Shown here one piece after another: positions 40,201-63,767 of a stretch of 64,000 nt of DNA. The notes beneath the pieces were generated by a model that was given only the letters and a program-made list of their open reading frames with translations, searched no databases and was not told the origin of the DNA. The translations under genes were made by a program, and so were the position numbers. Source of the stretch: Talpa occidentalis. Taxonomy: Eukaryota > Chordata > Mammalia > Eulipotyphla > Talpidae. The DNA is taken from the NCBI RefSeq assembly GCF_014898055.3, contig NW_023601212.1, positions 49,154,329 to 49,218,328 of the forward strand. Reading direction: 5' to 3'. Position 1 is the first letter of the stretch, and each line of letters begins with the position of its first letter.

Positions 40201-42909
40201 TTTTCAAGTTGTTAATATCAGCGTATTAAAAATCTGGGGAGAAAACAGGAGTACGTCAGTTCACTACCTTATTTTGAGAGCCTTTTAAATGTGACTGTGG
40301 ACAAGGGGTTCCTGATGTCTGTATCTAAAAAAAAAAAACGCTCAGAACTGCCACTTTCCTGGGTTGCTGTCCCATTCAGTGTAGATTAGAGGAACTGATG
40401 AAGGCGGTTCTCTCTCACTCACCTGTGACACTGGCAATATGCTGGTGTCAGGATGTTAACACATTTGAATTCACATCTTCTCAGCCTTGTGTTCATGATG
40501 ACAAGTACAATTCTGCTTCATTTGTGGATTTTTACTTTGGCTGTATAGCATCTTAGGATTATGGTAATGGAAAGCATAATTTAACTACTTTTTTTTTTTG
40601 GGGACTGTGAAGAAATCCCTACTGGAGAAGCCCTCAGAGCTCGTGTCACACTCATCCTCTTTCCTGTCCCTCACCACCGGCTTCTCTCTCAATCAGGTGG
40701 GTGAACGGTGAAGACTCTTGCTTTGTGCATCTATTGGAGGCTTGTGTTTTCTCTCCCACTTTATTTCTATACATCTAGTTTTTTCTTTCTTTCCTTTCTC
40801 TTCCATCTGTTGGTATCTTCCGATCTCTAATTTATCCCCTCTCTCTCGTTGGGGTACACCAGAGACTGGTGCATTGTGCATTTGAACCCTTCAGCTTTTC
40901 ATTGTTGAATCCTTAGGGCTCTGTTGTTCAGCCAAATAGATTATTCAAAGTATTTTAACCAGGGTGGTAAAAATAGAACAAAATAAAGGGTGAGGTAAAA
41001 TGAACTTAACCAGAAAACTGAAAGAGAGAAAAGCCTTCAAAAGTTTGTCTTGCCAAGAAAAGCTTAAGGTGTATCCGGCCTCCGTGAATATGAACATAAC
41101 ATTAAAAAATCTCTTTTCTGGGAGTGAGTTTATAACTTGTGTTACTTTCTTTCAGGAAAGGTACCCAAATAGCAGTGTGTTCAATGAAGTGTATGGGAAA
41201 AACCTGACCACCAGCTCCAAAGCAGAACTGAACCCCTCTATGGCCCCCCAGGAAACATCACTGTACTCTCTTTTTGAAGGGACTCCGTGGTCTCCATCAC
41301 TTCCTGCCAGTTCAGGTATTGTCTAATTTTTAAATTATTGATCTTGAATTTCCTGTACATGCAAATCGATTAATTGAGTTGGTATGATTTTGTCATTATA
41401 CTTTTTTTTTTTTTTTTTTAACGTAACATCTGTTTGAAAATAGGGGGGAAAACCTGATGAGCGGTTTCACATAATACCAGCCCACTAAAGATGCTTTTCC
41501 ACATTTTCAGTGACCCACAGAGCTGTAAGGGAGATAACCTGGCCTGTGTCTTCTTGTCAGCTGTGTTCAGGTTCAGCAGTTTTGTTTTTATAGGTGTTCA
41601 TTCTTTGCAGGAAAAAAAATAATGTTTTTTAAATAGAGATTTTTTTAACCTCTATTTTATAAATGGAGTCTAATTTAAATAGTAATTGTTAATATTAGGG
41701 AGTCCTATTTCTGACAGAGAAGACCAATAGATACTTCTCTGAGAAGATACACCGAAGTGTGCTCAACAAACTGTCTATTGTTTGGTTTTGATTTTTGTTC
41801 TAAGGCAAGGAATGTGCAATAAGACAAAATAGTGCCTCTGGCAGATTCCCTTTGGTCTCTCATTTTTTGCCTTTCCCCCAGTGGTCACTTTTAGTAGAAT
41901 TTACATGGTAAGATCTCTAAGAAACTTTAGTTTTGGGTATGTTTGTGATACATCGTACCTACTTGATGTCCTATGTTGTTGTTGTTTAATAGATCATTCA
42001 ACACCAGCCAGCCAGTCTCCTCATTCCTCTAATCCAAGCAGCCTGCCAAGCTCCCCTCCAACACACAACCATAATTCTGTTCCATTCTCCAATTTTGGAC
42101 CCATTGGGACTCCAGATAACAGGGATAGGAGACCTGCAGATCGGTGGAAAACTGATAAGCCAGGTGAGACCCTGACTTCACTGCTGAGCCAAGAGAGAAA
42201 TAGCTGACTCAGTCCTTCCCTGACATCTGGCACTGATAGAATAATTATTCATGAATTTTTCTTCTTTCTTTCCATCCCCTAGCCATGGGTGGGTTTGGCG
42301 TTGACTATCTCTCAGCAACATCCTCCTCTGAGAGCAGCTGGCATCAGGCCAGCACTCCCAGTGGCACCTGGACAGGCCACGGCCCCTCCATGGAGGATTC
42401 CTCTGCCGTCCTCATGGAAAGCCTAAAGGTGAGTGGTTAAGAAAATCCTGATTCGTCTTTGGAATGTTTGATATAAGGTTTTTCTGATCAAGTATAAGAA
42501 GGGTAGCAAATTAAAAAATAATTTCTCCTAAAATCTTACAGATTCTGTGGTGATGAGTTTTAGTGAAAAAGGAAAATTCCTAAAAAAAAAAACAGTTTTC
42601 TTGGATTAAAATCATCTTGATGGGAACTAGCTCGTATTAACAAGAGTCATACAATGACTTTTTCTACTAGCTGGATTTTTTTTTTTTTTTTAAGGGATGT
42701 GGTTTGCAGCCTTTACATTTGGCTGGGGTTGAGAAACAAATTTTTAGACAACCAGGCATTTGACCTCTGCTGACAAGCCCCGGGCTGTTTTTCAGTCTAT
42801 CTGGTCCAGTTCCATGATGCACCCTGGACCTTCCGCTCTGGAGCAACTGCTGATGCAGCAGAAGCAGAAACAGCAGCGGGGACAAGGCACCATGAACCCT
42901 CCACACTGA
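8008..42909 (+). CDS. SMG7: SMG7 coding region, 22 exons spliced (first coding exon missing)
   Basis: SMG7 is a nonsense-mediated mRNA decay factor. With SMG5 it binds phosphorylated UPF1 and hands the mRNA to deadenylation and decapping machinery. Seen here: 22 coding exons whose conceptual joins are all in frame and read as one SMG7-like protein, from 'QAEVLKADMT' to 'GQGTMNPPH' plus a TGA stop. Known for the family: an N-terminal 14-3-3-like domain (about residues 1-230) and helical hairpins to about 500 (exons 8008-33625), then a low-complexity Pro/Gln/Ser-rich C-terminal region (exons 33625-42909) linked to CCR4-NOT recruitment. The phosphopeptide-binding residues K66 (codon 12068-12070) and R163 (codon 18933-18935) are present. 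If a 29-nt first coding part lies upstream, joining every exon gives 1,189 residues. The human reference isoform, as I recall it, has 1,137. The neighbour is NCF2, convergent, as in human. Confidence 0.97.
8040..10182 (+). other. SMG7: SMG7 intron 2
   Basis: AT-rich intron. It holds a poly(A) run flanked by an 18-bp direct repeat (8214-8262) and otherwise nothing I recognise. Confidence 0.85.
8232..8244 (+). mobile_element. Poly(A)-only retroposition scar
   Basis: A run of A lies between two perfect 18-bp copies of AAGAATTTTCTATAATCT (8214-8231 and 8245-8262). This is the structure expected when target-primed reverse transcription copies only a poly(A) tail. Confidence 0.7.
10183..10300 (+). 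CDS. SMG7: SMG7 exon, residues about 21-60
   Basis: The acceptor is TTATTCAG and the donor GTAAGT. It reads DSKLGPAEVW through KKVEQDL, matching the 14-3-3-like domain of SMG7. The last Leu codon is split with the exon at 12052. Confidence 0.97.
10301..12051 (+). other. SMG7: SMG7 intron 3
   Basis: AT-rich intron with a short (TA)n-like stretch near 10530-10550. No recognised element or extra exon. Confidence 0.8.
12052..12184 (+). CDS. SMG7: SMG7 exon with phosphoserine-binding K66
   Basis: The acceptor is GTTTTCAG and the donor GTAAGT. It reads WNHAFKNQIT through AASGFYTQ, residues 60-104. The Lys in 'HAFKNQ' is at residue 66, known in human SMG7 as a residue contacting phospho-UPF1. Confidence 0.97.
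12185..17598 (+). other. SMG7: SMG7 intron 4
   Basis: It contains a SINE (15657-15969), a 20-bp perfect palindrome (14101-14120), a 13-bp tandem duplication (14698-14723), an L2-like piece near 13220-13300 and a MIR-like piece near 15990-16110. No coding sequence is apparent. Confidence 0.8.
15657..15969 (+). mobile_element. tRNA-derived SINE, copy 1
   Basis: It begins GGGCCTCCCCGGTGGTGCAG, with A box near 15669-15680 and B box GGTTCGATCC near 15723. A unique body follows, then a long A-rich tail in two parts. AGTGGTGATAGA flanks it at 15645-15656 and 15970-15981. CpG-rich, so perhaps young. Confidence 0.95.
17599..17770 (+). CDS. SMG7: SMG7 exon, residues about 105-162
   Basis: The acceptor is CCTTTTAG and the donor GTGAGC. 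It reads LLQELCTVFN through CLVHLGDI. This is the central part of the 14-3-3-like domain, including the 'CQHCLVHLGD' helix just before R163. Confidence 0.97.
17771..18930 (+). other. SMG7: SMG7 intron 5
   Basis: AT-rich intron with a (TTTTG)n-like run near 18558-18581. No recognised element. Confidence 0.8.
18931..19002 (+). CDS. SMG7: SMG7 exon with phosphopeptide-binding R163
   Basis: The acceptor is CCTCTCAG and the donor GTGAGT. It reads ARYRNQTSQA through AAQLVPSNG, residues 162-186. The first Arg of 'ARYR' is R163, a phosphate-binding residue in the human protein. Confidence 0.97.
19003..19850 (+). other. SMG7: SMG7 intron 6
   Basis: Unique-looking intronic sequence; nothing recognised. 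Confidence 0.8.
19851..20001 (+). CDS. SMG7: SMG7 exon, residues about 186-236
   Basis: The acceptor is CTTCTCTAG and the donor GTAGGG. It reads QPYNQLAILA through KALSKALES, the end of the 14-3-3-like domain with TPR-like helices. Confidence 0.97.
20002..20372 (+). other. SMG7: SMG7 intron 7
   Basis: Short intron of 371 bp, nothing else recognised. Confidence 0.85.
20373..20508 (+). CDS. SMG7: SMG7 exon, residues about 236-281
   Basis: The acceptor is CTTTTCAG; the donor GTTAGA is weaker than the usual GTAAGT. It reads RDEVKTKWGV through REKLEEQFK, the first part of the helical-hairpin region. Confidence 0.96.
20944..21216 (+). mobile_element. tRNA-derived SINE, copy 2
   Basis: It begins GGGCCTCCCCAGTGGCGCAG and ends in AAATAAATAAA. 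TAAAGGAAAGGA flanks it at 20932-20943 and 21217-21228. Same family as the copy at 15657, in the body form ending with CTTTAAA. Confidence 0.95.
21405..21480 (+). repeat. L2-like fragment
   Basis: Resembles the L2 3' region (acaagtatttgttatgtatc then agtcactgttttagttattg). Confidence 0.5.
22735..22860 (+). repeat. L2-like fragment
   Basis: The order of blocks (ttgagtacttaatgtgcacc, atgcacttttcaaagctttg, ccttcatgaacttaca) follows the L2 3' consensus. Confidence 0.6.
24356..24518 (+). CDS. SMG7: SMG7 exon, residues about 282-336
   Basis: The acceptor is CTTTTACAG and the donor GTGAGT. It reads RLLFQKAFNS through CWTQLLALF. The following Met codon is split with the exon at 24848. Confidence 0.97.
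24519..24847 (+). other. SMG7: SMG7 intron 9
   Basis: Short intron of 329 bp; nothing else recognised. Confidence 0.85.
24848..25004 (+). CDS. SMG7: SMG7 exon, residues about 336-388
   Basis: The acceptor is CTTTTAAG and the donor GTAAGT. It reads MSFLGILCKC through VVDERQY. The intron before it is only 329 bp. Confidence 0.97.
25005..27659 (+). other. SMG7: SMG7 intron 10
   Basis: AT-rich intron. I recognise no transposon or extra exon in it. Confidence 0.75.
27660..27730 (+). CDS. SMG7: SMG7 exon, residues about 388-412
   Basis: The acceptor is TTTCATAG and the donor GTAAGG. It reads YIWPWLISLLNSF through HEEDLSIIN. Human has SSIS where this sequence has SIIN, as I recall. Confidence 0.96.
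28151..28418 (-). mobile_element. tRNA-derived SINE, copy 3
   Basis: Reverse orientation, with the poly(T) tail at the left and the tRNA-like head ending GGGGCCTCCCCTGGTGGCGC when read on the - strand. CACATGATAGTAT flanks it at 28138-28150 and 28419-28431. Confidence 0.95.
28486..28760 (-). mobile_element. tRNA-derived SINE, copy 4
   Basis: Reverse orientation. TGTACCTACTTTTT flanks it at 28472-28485 and 28761-28774. It lies only about 70 bp from the previous copy. Confidence 0.95.
28975..29135 (+). mobile_element. MER5-type hAT remnant
   Basis: Blocks such as aagaatcacctgggatctta, ttatgattcagtagattttg and attctgcatttcttacaagc follow the MER5A consensus. Confidence 0.65.
29428..29488 (+). 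CDS. SMG7: SMG7 exon, residues about 412-432
   Basis: The acceptor is TCTCCTAG and the donor GTGGGT. It reads ATPLPEEFEL through LALRPSFR. At 61 nt it is among the shortest SMG7 exons here. Confidence 0.96.
30129..30411 (-). mobile_element. tRNA-derived SINE, copy 5
   Basis: Reverse orientation. The target-site duplication AGCCCCATCTTTCTTT is at 30113-30128 and 30412-30427. The left tail includes a (CTTT)n-like run. Confidence 0.95.
30604..30871 (-). mobile_element. tRNA-derived SINE, copy 6 (diverged)
   Basis: Reverse orientation. TTATTTAATTTTCTTTA flanks it at 30587-30603 and 30872-30888. The B box is changed (GGTTAGATTCC instead of GGTTCGATTCC), suggesting an older copy. Confidence 0.93.
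31270..31840. repeat. Possible ancient interspersed repeat
   Basis: Blocks such as tttaaagtatagaccttagg and gtaaaactt followed by Cys/Pro-rich-codon-like text resemble an old mammalian repeat (L2-like). Family not assigned. Confidence 0.35.
32352..32471 (+). CDS. SMG7: SMG7 exon, residues about 432-472
   Basis: The acceptor is ATTTTAG and the donor GTATGT. It reads RNLDFSKGHQ through GKWIADNQPR, near the end of the folded helical region. Confidence 0.97.
32862..33345 (+). repeat. MIR-like remnant, interrupted by LINE-1
   Basis: Left part resembles MIR (ttttagagttagaaagattt, aattttacctctttcccaga) and the right part its 3' half (cttctgagcttcagttttta). The LINE-1 piece at 33000-33199 lies between. 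Confidence 0.45.
33000..33199 (-). mobile_element. Very short 5'-truncated LINE-1
   Basis: It is only the LINE-1 3' end, reverse orientation, with the same end sequence as the copies at 2415-5883. CTTCATATTCATTTTT flanks it at 32984-32999 and 33200-33215. Confidence 0.93.
33625..34051 (+). CDS. SMG7: SMG7 large exon, start of C-terminal region
   Basis: The acceptor is TTTTTCTAG and the donor GTAAGC; 427 nt. It reads RLIQCENEVG through KLQETGKQNVAVQ, residues 472-614. It spans the end of the helical domain and a charged, Lys/Glu-rich low-complexity stretch. I recall human isoforms lacking part of this region; no internal splice site was tested. Confidence 0.97.
34052..35810 (+). other. SMG7: SMG7 intron 14
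   Basis: Purine-rich (agagag) stretch near 34850-35000 and a TATAG triplet repeat near 34808. No transposon firmly recognised. Confidence 0.75.
35811..35955 (+). CDS. SMG7: SMG7 exon, residues about 615-663
   Basis: The acceptor is GGTCGTAG and the donor GTAAAT. It reads VKSQTELRKT through FPPLPSRPG, with Thr-Pro repeats (RKTPVSEARKTPVTQTP). It opens the proline-rich region. Confidence 0.96.
35956..36421 (+). other. SMG7: SMG7 intron 15
   Basis: Short AT-rich intron; nothing else recognised. Confidence 0.85.
36422..36804 (+). CDS. SMG7: SMG7 exon, Pro/Gln-rich low-complexity segment
   Basis: The acceptor is TTTTGAAG and the donor GTAAGT; 383 nt. It reads GFPPPTYVIPPPVAF through HHSGFQQ, residues 663-790. 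Very rich in Pro, Gln and Ser with short Gln runs, as expected for the SMG7 C-terminal region. Confidence 0.97.
36805..37448 (+). other. SMG7: SMG7 intron 16
   Basis: It holds a composite (TG)n(TC)n microsatellite at about 37168-37229. Confidence 0.85.
37168..37229 (+). repeat. (TG)n(TCTG)n(TC)n microsatellite
   Basis: TG units pass into TCTG units and then TC units with an interruption. Likely length-variable. Confidence 0.95.
37449..37823 (+). CDS. SMG7: SMG7 exon, residues about 791-915
   Basis: The acceptor is TTTTCTAG and the donor GTGTGT; 375 nt, a multiple of three. It reads YQQADASKQL through QDPVPRMPFE. It has 'KQQPYY' where I recall human 'KQPYY'. Confidence 0.97.
37824..38545 (+). 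other. SMG7: SMG7 intron 17
   Basis: T/C-rich toward the acceptor. No second exon was recognised in it. Confidence 0.8.
38546..38695 (+). CDS. SMG7: SMG7 exon, 50 residues, probable in-frame cassette
   Basis: The acceptor is GTCACTAG and the donor GTATGT. It reads DPKGSPLLPP through ASLPGRSLF, with an acidic EEEEE stretch. It is 150 nt in phase 0 on both sides, so skipping would keep the frame. Its length nearly accounts for the difference between the 1,189 residues predicted here and the human 1,137-residue isoform. Confidence 0.93.
38696..40612 (+). other. SMG7: SMG7 intron 18
   Basis: An L2-like tail near 39980-40040 (ggtagtcaataaatgttttg). The remainder is unannotated. Confidence 0.75.
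40613..40696 (+). CDS. SMG7: SMG7 exon, 28 residues
   Basis: It reads KSLLEKPSEL through TTGFSLNQ, with donor GTGGGT. The acceptor is TGTGAAG with the T-run ending about 13 nt upstream, so it is weaker than its neighbours. It is 84 nt, phase 0 both sides. It has TT where I recall a single T in human. Confidence 0.94.
40697..41155 (+). other. SMG7: SMG7 intron 19
   Basis: Short intron with a pyrimidine-rich stretch near 40750-40850; nothing else recognised. Confidence 0.85.
41156..41315 (+). CDS. SMG7: SMG7 exon, residues about 994-1047
   Basis: The acceptor is TTCTTTCAG and the donor GTATTG. It reads ERYPNSSVFNEVYG through SPSLPASS, part of the Ser/Pro-rich C-terminal region. Confidence 0.97.
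41316..41992 (+). other. SMG7: SMG7 intron 20
   Basis: It has a 19-nt T-run at about 41402-41420. Nothing else recognised. Confidence 0.85.
41993..42163 (+). CDS. SMG7: SMG7 exon, residues about 1047-1104
   Basis: The acceptor is TGTTTAATAG and the donor GTGAGA. It reads DHSTPASQSP through DRWKTDKP. Serine-rich. Confidence 0.97.
42283..42428 (+). CDS. SMG7: SMG7 exon, residues about 1104-1152
   Basis: The acceptor is CATCCCCTAG and the donor GTGAGT. It reads AMGGFGVDYL through VLMESLK. The intron before it is about 120 bp. Confidence 0.97.
42429..42795 (+). other. SMG7: SMG7 intron 22
   Basis: Short intron with a T-run near 42676. The preceding intron (42164-42282) is only 119 bp. Confidence 0.85.
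42796..42909 (+). CDS. SMG7: SMG7 last coding exon with stop
   Basis: The acceptor is TTTTTCAG. It reads SIWSSSMMHP through QGTMNPPH and ends with TGA at 42907-42909. It includes a Gln/Lys-rich stretch (LLMQQKQKQQRGQG). Confidence 0.97.
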   Translation, partial: SIWSSSMMHPGPSALEQLLMQQKQKQQRGQGTMNPPH

Positions 42910-43293
42910 GGCCACAGTGGTAACCTGGGAATGAAGGCTCCATAAACCATGGCATGTTGGGTTTGCAGGACTGGCCACACAGTCCCTGCAGGTGGCAGCC
43001 CTCTTTTCTGTTCCTTGCTGTCGAGAGGGTGTAAGTGTTCCACCAGCCCGCTGAGTGTGCACGACATGTCCGCAGTGCAACAAAAAGAAAACCCATCAGG
43101 AACTCTCCGTCCCCCCGGGGCCTTCCGGAGGGAGAGAGGAACTGCTGTTTGTCTCACTCAGTTACCTGACATCACCACCTCTCACCTTCTCCATTGTGCA
43201 TGTCCCCAGCCACATGGGAAGTGAAAGCTGAGGAGGGAAAGCAGATGGGAGAAGTCAAGGGGAACTTCTCAGTCCTTTTTTTCCTCTCTGGGG

Positions 43294-43299
43294 AATAAA
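43294..43299 (+). terminator. SMG7: Candidate proximal SMG7 poly(A) signal (AATAAA)
   Basis: A canonical AATAAA about 385 nt after the stop codon. It could give a short 3' UTR form. No expression data can be seen here. Confidence 0.35.
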
Positions 43300-44163
43300 A
43301 TAGGAATCCATTAATGATTGCTTTGCTGACTGAGAATGTAGTTGAAATTATTCCTAAACATCTTTTATTATTGTTATTGCTCTCAGTAGTAAAATATCAC
43401 ACTGAATTCTTCCATACACAGACGTGCTGCTTCTAGTCAGTGTGCAGCAAGGAGAGCCCCGCCCACTGTTCCTGAGAGAGGTTGGTGGTGACAGGACGGG
43501 GAAACTGACCTCTCAGCCAGTGGAAGTGTTCATGAGGGAAAGGACAAGGCCTCACCCTTCGCTCATAAGGTTCTGGTAGGGCCTCCTCTGGCCTGGATAC
43601 TCAGCGGCAAATGCCCTTCACTCTGTAGGTGCTCGAGCCCATCGAGGATGCAGTGTGGGTGGTGTGCTGGGCTGGACTAGCAGATGAGTGCTGTAGGATT
43701 TAAAATTAATGTTTTTGATTCCTGTATATTTTACAGTAGCATAGCACGCAGTCTCACAGAAGGCAGGCTGGCCTTTCATGGCCTGACACATTTTAATAGG
43801 TAGAAGCTTTCAGTGTGGTTTATTTTGTTTGGTTGGTTTTTGTGCCCCATCCTACCTCCCTCCGCCTGTCCCTCCCGCCTTTCCCTTTTTACTCTATGCT
43901 GTATGCTAGTAATTGTTTTTATTCTTAATGTGTGCAACATCTGGCCAAGAAGCAACAGCATGGGGTCCAGCGGTTGGGGCCCATAAGACAGTCTGAAGAG
44001 GAAGGAAACAACCGCGTCTGCAGGGCCCACAGAGGGGCTAGGCCCCTACCCAGCTGCAGCCTCCCAGCCTCCGCTTTCAGAGTGAAATTCAAGGCAACAC
44101 GAACACGAGTGCATTGTGCACGAAGAAAACACAACAAAGTCCATTCTGGAAATGCGAAAGGAA

Positions 44164-44169
44164 AATAAA
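44164..44169 (+). terminator. SMG7: Candidate internal SMG7 poly(A) signal (AATAAA)
   Basis: A canonical AATAAA about 1.25 kb after the stop, upstream of the (GT)n tract. It could serve as a middle polyadenylation site. Confidence 0.3.
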
Positions 44170-44344
44170 CTTTCGTTTGATATTTATTGGAAGGAAAGAG
44201 GACTGAAAATTTTCTTGTGTAAAAACAGAAGGACAGCATTTCTGTTAGTCATTTCCTGGAAAAGTAATATTTTAAGGGGAAATTATGGAAACAATCTAAA
44301 TGTCCAATTGCTGTGCTAGTGGTAGGGTTTCTTTTCTGGGAGGT

Positions 44345-44347
<3 letters not shown>

Positions 44348-44386
<39 letters not shown>
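44348..44386 (+). repeat. (GT)n microsatellite in SMG7 3' UTR
   Basis: About 19 uninterrupted GT units, followed by CTGGTGTGTGC. It lies in the transcribed 3' UTR if the distal poly(A) site is used. Confidence 0.95.
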
Positions 44387-44389
<3 letters not shown>

Positions 44390-45074
44390 GTGTGTGCACG
44401 CCCACCTGCTCCCCGGGGGAGAGGTGGTGTGTCTGAGCGTGTGGAGCTAGTGTGCTACTTGAGAGCTGGAAAACAGCTGCCGAGCAAAGCACATCCAGGA
44501 GCCCCGGTGTCACTGGAGTCTGGGAACCCCAGCAATGAAAAGGGGTGAGATTAATGCGCATTGCTCTTCCGAGAGAGTGGTTGGAGGCCTGTGTGCTTAC
44601 ATGTGCTTACATGATTGCTCTTTCAGTTTGACTTGGTGTTTGGGTTTTTTTTTTTTTAAAGGTCTGAAAGGGTGAAGCCCGCCAAACCCGATGGCAATAT
44701 GAAACCCTTTGTGCTACTCCCCAGCCCCTCCTTCTGTCCACCTTTCTCCTGCCTTCCTCCCCAGCCTCCTTCCCGGTCACCTCCGCCCACTTTGTGTGTT
44801 TGAACTCTGCATTCAGGCAGCTGCAACATTCCAGTGTGTGAACTGTCACTGATGCTTGCACCCTAGACAAGCGAACCAGGTTCACCCCTCCCAGCACCCG
44901 AGTCCCACCTACAGCCCATTTCTGCATGAGAATTTGGTGTTTGGAATGTTTTCTGACTCTTGAGGCGGGTTCCTCGCCTTATCATTCTCAATGTGGAGTA
45001 ATGAGGAGGGAGAGGAGAATCTTCATCAGAAATTGGTTTTGTGTAGTAAACTTCCTTTTGTGTTTTCTTTTTTG

Positions 45075-45104
45075 TTGTGTTTTGTTTTGTTTTGTTTTGT
45101 TTTG
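45075..45104 (+). repeat. (TTTTG)n simple repeat in SMG7 3' UTR
   Basis: About five TTTTG units, near the presumed distal end of the SMG7 transcript. Confidence 0.9.
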
Positions 45105-45151
45105 GGTCTGTCTGTGCAAGACCTGCAGCTGCTGAATCAGCTTTGCCTTTA

Positions 45152-45157
45152 ATTAAA
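45152..45157 (+). terminator. SMG7: Candidate distal SMG7 poly(A) signal (ATTAAA)
   Basis: ATTAAA lies in TTTAATTAAACC, with T/G-rich sequence (TCTGTGTATAG) about 20-30 nt downstream. It is chosen over 45371 only by this context. Confidence 0.45.
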
Positions 45158-45175
45158 CCATGTTCTCTCCAACCA

Positions 45176-46210
45176 GATCTGTGTATAGATTCTTCTTTAT
45201 CCTACAAGAAAATCCAACTTAAAAAAAGCAAGAATTTAAACTACTCACACGCCATCTAGAGGTCAGAAACAAATATTCTTTAAGATTATTTTTGCTTTTA
45301 GTAGCATTCCAAACTATTGTGTATTCCAGTGGAAGGGATGGTAGAAAGAAGCTGATTGGCAAAATTTTTTAATAAATAAAGAGTGGCTCGTGCAGAGGAG
45401 TTAACAATCTACCATTTTTATGCCTATTCTTGATAAGACAATTCCGTTTATCATTTTTGTCTATGAAATTCACTAAGTCTAATTATCAGTAATAACTATC
45501 GTTCTTAGCTTTGGAGTTGGATTTCTTTTGAGTTATGTCCAGATTTCTAGGGTAGCCTGCCGGGCCTTGGGCAGAGTGCCATAGCTGACTTGTCTGTGTG
45601 TTCATACCCCAGTAGGCCTTTCACCTAGGTGTTGATTCCTACATAACACACTGTATTCCTCACTGCTTTTCGTTAACACCTACACACTTGAAAATTGTTA
45701 ACAAAGCCAAAATTGTTAACAAGAAACAGGGAGGGAGGAGAATTTACATCAGGTCCTTAAGGTCTTTGGAATCTTTCACGCATGTTAACACTGAAAAACC
45801 ATGCCATTTGTGTAAATGCTAGCCAAAATCAAGCCATTGCAGTCCGTCGTGCATTTTAGTACATATTACAAACTGCTCACCAACTGGATATGTGGAGCTT
45901 GACTTCTTTTCAGTGTTGTTAGTGGCACATATTCGCATTGAATTCCTAACTTCTCCCTCTGAAAGGCATGAATGGATGTAATTCTATTATTTTAATTCTC
46001 TATGGAATTGAAAGCTATATTTCATGGGAACCTAACTGAGCCTACTTTAGCCTGGGTTCTGTTTCAGCAATGTGACTTTTACTGAGAAAAGAAAAGTTTT
46101 GTGTCTGCCTTCTGAATTACCTGGAAGATTATTTCAGACCTTAGGAGTTTTGCTAGTATGGCACAGGAGTAGGGGTTATTTACTCTTAGTTCCTGACCCT
46201 GGACTCTGGG
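45176..46210. other. Intergenic gap between convergent SMG7 and NCF2
   Basis: AT-rich, non-coding sequence of about 1 kb. It contains a further AATAAATAAA at 45371 (+) that could extend SMG7, and an ATTAAA on the - strand at 45991-45996 that could extend NCF2. No repeat was firmly recognised. Confidence 0.6.
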
Positions 46211-46221
46211 TGTCTTGTTTA

Positions 46222-46440
46222 TGAGTTTTTTATTGAGGTACCAAACATACACAGAAGCGCACCAGTCACAAGTGTTCAATTCCATGAATTTTCATAAAGT
46301 AGACAAACCAGGGTAGCCAGCACTTACCAAGAAACAGGTATCAGAAGACCCTCTAGTGCCCTTCCAGATTCCAGATACTTCTTTCACCCTACTCCTCCAC
46401 CCTTAGGGTAATCATCCTAAATTCTCACATCAGTGTGAAA
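46222..46440 (-). repeat. Old LINE-1 fragment in NCF2 3' UTR
   Basis: The + strand reads tttttattgaggtaccaaac and ttcaattccatgaattttca, the pattern of the antisense of old LINE-1s. The element is therefore in the NCF2 sense direction. Confidence 0.5.
46229..46234 (-). terminator. NCF2: Candidate NCF2 poly(A) signal (AATAAA)
   Basis: TTTATT on the + strand is AATAAA in the NCF2 direction, about 345 nt after the stop codon. It sits at the edge of LINE-like sequence. Confidence 0.5.
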
Positions 46441-46576
46441 TTTTAACAGGGAAAAAAGTAATAGTCAACACTTCCAAATAATGTCTGTACAGTACAGGGT
46501 ACTGCACTGCAGACATGTGCGCAGTCTTGCCAATGATAGTACTACTTTTCTTCAGCTTAGCAGGTTGTGAAACATC

Positions 46577-63767
<17,191 letters not shown>

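Larger units (their letters stand above)
42910..45175 (+). other. SMG7: SMG7 3' UTR (end approximate)
   Basis: This follows the TGA with no further open frame of note. It holds a long (GT)n tract (about 44348-44386) and a (TTTTG)n tract (about 45075-45104). Candidate poly(A) signals are AATAAA at 43294 and 44164, ATTAAA at 45152, and AATAAATAAA at 45371. I place the main end after 45152-45157 because GT/T-rich sequence follows. The true end could be as late as about 45400, and alternative polyadenylation is likely. Confidence 0.65.
46210..46576 (-). other. NCF2: NCF2 3' UTR (end approximate)
   Basis: This runs from the TAG stop to about 20 nt past an AATAAA at 46229-46234 on the - strand. 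Most of it resembles an old LINE-1 fragment. The end is inferred from the poly(A) signal only. Confidence 0.55.
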
